8,098 nucleotides of DNA from Bacteroidales bacterium. Lineage in GTDB: Bacteria > Bacteroidota > Bacteroidia > Bacteroidales > ML635J-15. Location: positions 1 to 8,098 of the forward strand of contig SLSH01000153.1 of NCBI GenBank assembly GCA_007130555.1, read 5' to 3'. The stretch's first letter is position 1. Each line of letters starts with the position of its first letter. Below, piece after piece: positions 6,195 to 8,098 of the stretch. The notes beneath the pieces were generated by a model. The model saw only the letters and a list, made by a program, of their open reading frames with translations. It did no database searches and was not told the DNA's origin. Position numbers and translations under genes: made by a program.

Positions 6195-7571
6195 ATGGAT
6201 AAAAACAGTACGGTTTGTGCAATTTCAAGTCCTGCCGGAGTTGGTGCAATAGCAATAATAAGGATAACAGGTAAGGATAGTTTTAAAATTGCTGCGGGAA
6301 TTTTAAATACCGAAAACCCTTTTCCGAAAATTAAAAGAGCTACTGTTAATTATGCACAAATTAAAGATGTCTCAGATAATATAATAGATACCGTACTTTT
6401 TACTAAATTTTTTGCTCCCAAATCCTTTACGGGAGAAGATATGATAGAAATATATTGTCATGGTTCGGAATATATTCAAAAATCTATTATTGAGATAATT
6501 TGTGATAACGGGGCTGAAATAGCACAACCGGGGGAATTTACAAAACGTGCATTTTTAAATGGCAAAATAGATCTGTCTCAATCCGAGGCAGTAGCGGATA
6601 TTATATCAAGTAATAGCATGGAAAGTCACAGACTGGCAATGAATCAGATAAAAGGAAAAGTTTCCGATGAAATAAATGCTTTGCGAGATAAATTACTAGA
6701 ACTGGTTTCTTTAATGGAACTTGAACTTGATTTCAGCGAAGAAGACATAGAGTTTGCCGACAGAAAAGAAATAAATAATCTGATTAAAAAATTATCATCA
6801 AAAATTGAAATGCTTATAGACTCTTTTAAATACGGCAATGCCGTTAAAAGTGGCGTTCCTGTCGTTATTGCAGGTAAGCCAAATGTCGGAAAATCGAGTT
6901 TACTAAATATTTTATTACAGGAAGAAAAAGCTATTGTATCTGAAATTCCGGGTACAACGAGAGATGCAATTGAGGATGAAATAACAATTGAAGGCATCCG
7001 TTTTAGGTTTACAGATACGGCAGGAATAAGAGAGTCGGGAGATGAAATTGAATCAATAGGAATAAAAAAAACTTATGAAAAATTATCTAAAGCTCTGATT
7101 ATATTATTAATGACAGAAGCCGGTGATAATGAAAGTACAAAAGAAAAAAATCTTAATTTTTTACAATCTAAAATTAGTAAAGAACAAAAGATTATTATTG
7201 TGGTTAATAAAATTGATAAAGTAAAAAATAAAAATTTCAAACCGGAAATTAATAATTATCCGCAAATTGGTATTTCTGCAACACAGTATATAAATATTGA
7301 CGAATTAAAAAAAATATTGGTTTCCACCGTAAAGTCATTAAAGTCAGAAAATCAGGAGATAATAATTACCGGAGTAAGACATGAGCAGGCATTGAAAAAG
7401 TGCAAAGAATCATTGATAAAAGCTCTGAAGTCATTAAATAATAATTTAAGCGGAGATTTTGTGTCACAGGATATTCGTGAAGCGGTTTATTATCTTGGCG
7501 AAATTACCGGTAAAATAACAAATGAAGAGGTATTGGGAGCAATTTTTGAGAGGTTTTGTATAGGAAAGTAA
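6195..7571 (+). CDS. mnmE: tRNA uridine-34 5-carboxymethylaminomethyl synthesis GTPase MnmE
   Basis: MnmE (TrmE) works with MnmG to install the cmnm5 group on wobble U34 of tRNAs that read NNA/NNG codons; it uses GTP, methylene-tetrahydrofolate and glycine. The 458 residues are the usual length. The N-terminal folate-binding domain starts with the typical STVCAISSPAGVGAIAIIRITG pattern (residues 5-26) and contains GEFTKRAFLNGKIDLSQSEA (113-132). A helical domain embeds the G domain with G1 GKPNVGKS (227-234), G2 TTRD (254-257), G3 DTAG (274-277), G4 NKID (338-341) and G5 ISAT (360-363). The C terminus ends in the conserved CIGK, with the essential Cys455. No key residue is missing. The ATG at 6195 fits the family start and the upstream -7 box. 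mnmE is monocistronic here: tRNA-Asp is divergent upstream, and a MITE-like element begins 29 nt after its stop, with no clear terminator between. Confidence 0.98.
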   Translation: MDKNSTVCAISSPAGVGAIAIIRITGKDSFKIAAGILNTENPFPKIKRATVNYAQIKDVSDNIIDTVLFTKFFAPKSFTGEDMIEIYCHGSEYIQKSIIEIICDNGAEIAQPGEFTKRAFLNGKIDLSQSEAVADIISSNSMESHRLAMNQIKGKVSDEINALRDKLLELVSLMELELDFSEEDIEFADRKEINNLIKKLSSKIEMLIDSFKYGNAVKSGVPVVIAGKPNVGKSSLLNILLQEEKAIVSEIPGTTRDAIEDEITIEGIRFRFTDTAGIRESGDEIESIGIKKTYEKLSKALIILLMTEAGDNESTKEKNLNFLQSKISKEQKIIIVVNKIDKVKNKNFKPEINNYPQIGISATQYINIDELKKILVSTVKSLKSENQEIIITGVRHEQALKKCKESLIKALKSLNNNLSGDFVSQDIREAVYYLGEITGKITNEEVLGAIFERFCIGK

Positions 7572-7727
7572 TTAAACTGAAAAGTTCTGTAATCAGAAAT
7601 ACTAATTAGTGTTTGTCAATAAACTCGGAGTATCTGGTTCATAAATTTTGTGCAAATTTTATGCAAATGAGGGCAGAGCCAAACTTGTTTGAAGTCTGCC
7701 TAGTGCAGCCAAAATTATCAAAATGAG

Positions 7728-7803
7728 GGCAGAGTCAAAGCCGCTGTCCTGAGCGTAGCGATGTGAGCCTGCCGAAGTGCCGAAGGGTTGCTTTGACTAT
7801 GCC
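7728..7803. repeat. Internal stem-loop of the MITE-like element
   Basis: GGCAGAGTCAAAGC (7728-7741) pairs with GCTTTGACTATGCC (7790-7803), 13 of 14 positions matching. The 48-nt loop is GC-richer and contains CCTGAGCG and the near-repeat GCCGAAGTGCCGAAGG. The loop motif resembles palindromic intergenic repeats that I recall from some Bacteroidota genomes; that comparison is from memory only. Confidence 0.7.
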
Positions 7804-7826
7804 TTGCAAGGAGGAAGAAGACAAAG

Positions 7827-7897
7827 TCAGTCCCGACCGTGCTTTTTGTTGGTTTTTAAATTTAAAGACCTTACAAAAGCTACTTCGGGATGACTGA
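7827..7897. repeat. Second imperfect palindrome inside the MITE-like element
   Basis: TCAGT-CCCGA (7827-7836) pairs with TCGGG...ACTGA (7885-7897), with a 3-nt bulge. GCTTTTTGT (7841-7849) pairs with ACAAAAGC (7873-7880), with one bulged T. The centre near 7860 is the near-palindrome TTTAAATTTAAA. Together they can form one long cruciform or hairpin, a structure common in non-autonomous elements. Confidence 0.6.
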
Positions 7898-8098
7898 TGC
7901 GAAAGGTGAGCATAATGCAGTTAGCGGACATTATGGACAGACACTAATTAGTACTTCATTAAGCTTTCTCAGTTAATAAAATCATGTATAGATTTGGAGC
8001 ATAACAGTCAGGTTTATTATAACGTTTTTTCAAATATGAGTTATGTACAAAACTTAAACTGCGGAATCAAGATAAAATAATCTATTACTAAAATAATC

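Larger units (their letters stand above)
7601..7952. mobile_element. MITE-like non-autonomous element with terminal inverted repeats
   Basis: ACTAATTAGTGTTTGTC at 7601-7617 is repeated inverted, with one mismatch, at 7936-7952. Weaker inverted similarity extends to about 28 nt (inner ends GTTTGTCAATAA and GTCTGTCCATAA). The outer 10 bp, ACTAATTAGT, is itself a palindrome, so its two copies are also direct repeats and may be a target-site duplication. The element proper would then be 7611-7942 (332 bp). No substantial ORF lies inside and no transposase is visible. The interior contains a direct repeat (AAATGAGGGCAGAG at 7665-7678 and 7721-7734) and two large hairpins, and it looks more GC-rich than its surroundings. 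It starts 29 nt after the mnmE stop. The IS family that would mobilise it is not assigned. The following 7953-8098 shows no gene or structure that I recognise. Confidence 0.7.

Noticed and set aside
6644..6997. 117-codon minus-strand ORF rich in Ser and Ile
   Set aside because: It is the antisense of the mnmE helical and G domains; the composition follows from the complementary codons.

Overview
The window looks like a chromosomal piece of an AT-rich Bacteroidota genome. The evidence is a GldJ-type gliding/type IX secretion lipoprotein gene directly followed by murF, promoter-like TAnnTTTG boxes (the Bacteroidota -7 consensus) before three transcription units, and start codons that mostly lack strong Shine-Dalgarno sequences. 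The presence of GldJ argues for a lineage with the gliding-type version of the secretion machinery. The exact order or genus cannot be read from this sequence.

Layout. Positions 1-981 hold the 3' part of gldJ (plus strand, cut by the window edge). A 17-bp perfect stem-loop follows, then murF (1064-2362, plus). Tail to tail with murF, overlapping it by 10 bp, is a minus-strand transcription unit read from about 5450 down to 2353. It contains a 605-residue fusion of a ketoacyl-ACP synthase III-like domain and a short-chain dehydrogenase-like domain (3612-5429), a possible 33-codon membrane microprotein overlapping both neighbours (3518-3619), and an RlmL-type THUMP/methyltransferase (2353-3525). 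Positions 5430-5907 contain no gene but hold three copies of a 39-40 bp element with a perfect inverted repeat, spaced about 97 bp apart. Next come a terminator, tRNA-Asp(GTC) and its promoter (5908-6072, minus). mnmE (6195-7571, plus) is divergent from the tRNA. Just after mnmE lies a roughly 332-352 bp element without a gene, bounded by inverted repeats and a duplicated 10-bp palindrome (7601-7952), which looks like a MITE. The last 146 bases show nothing recognisable.

The genes are mostly housekeeping: cell-wall precursor synthesis (MurF), 23S rRNA modification (RlmL), tRNA and tRNA wobble modification (tRNA-Asp, MnmE) and surface motility/secretion (GldJ). There is no evident defence or biosynthetic island. 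The unusual parts are the KAS III-SDR fusion whose SDR half lacks a YxxxK catalytic motif where alignment by eye places it, the overlapping small ORF, the triple palindromic repeat beside the tRNA, the MITE-like insertion, and a Pro-Asp-Gly heptad insertion in GldJ. All identifications come from reading motifs by eye; no database search was run.
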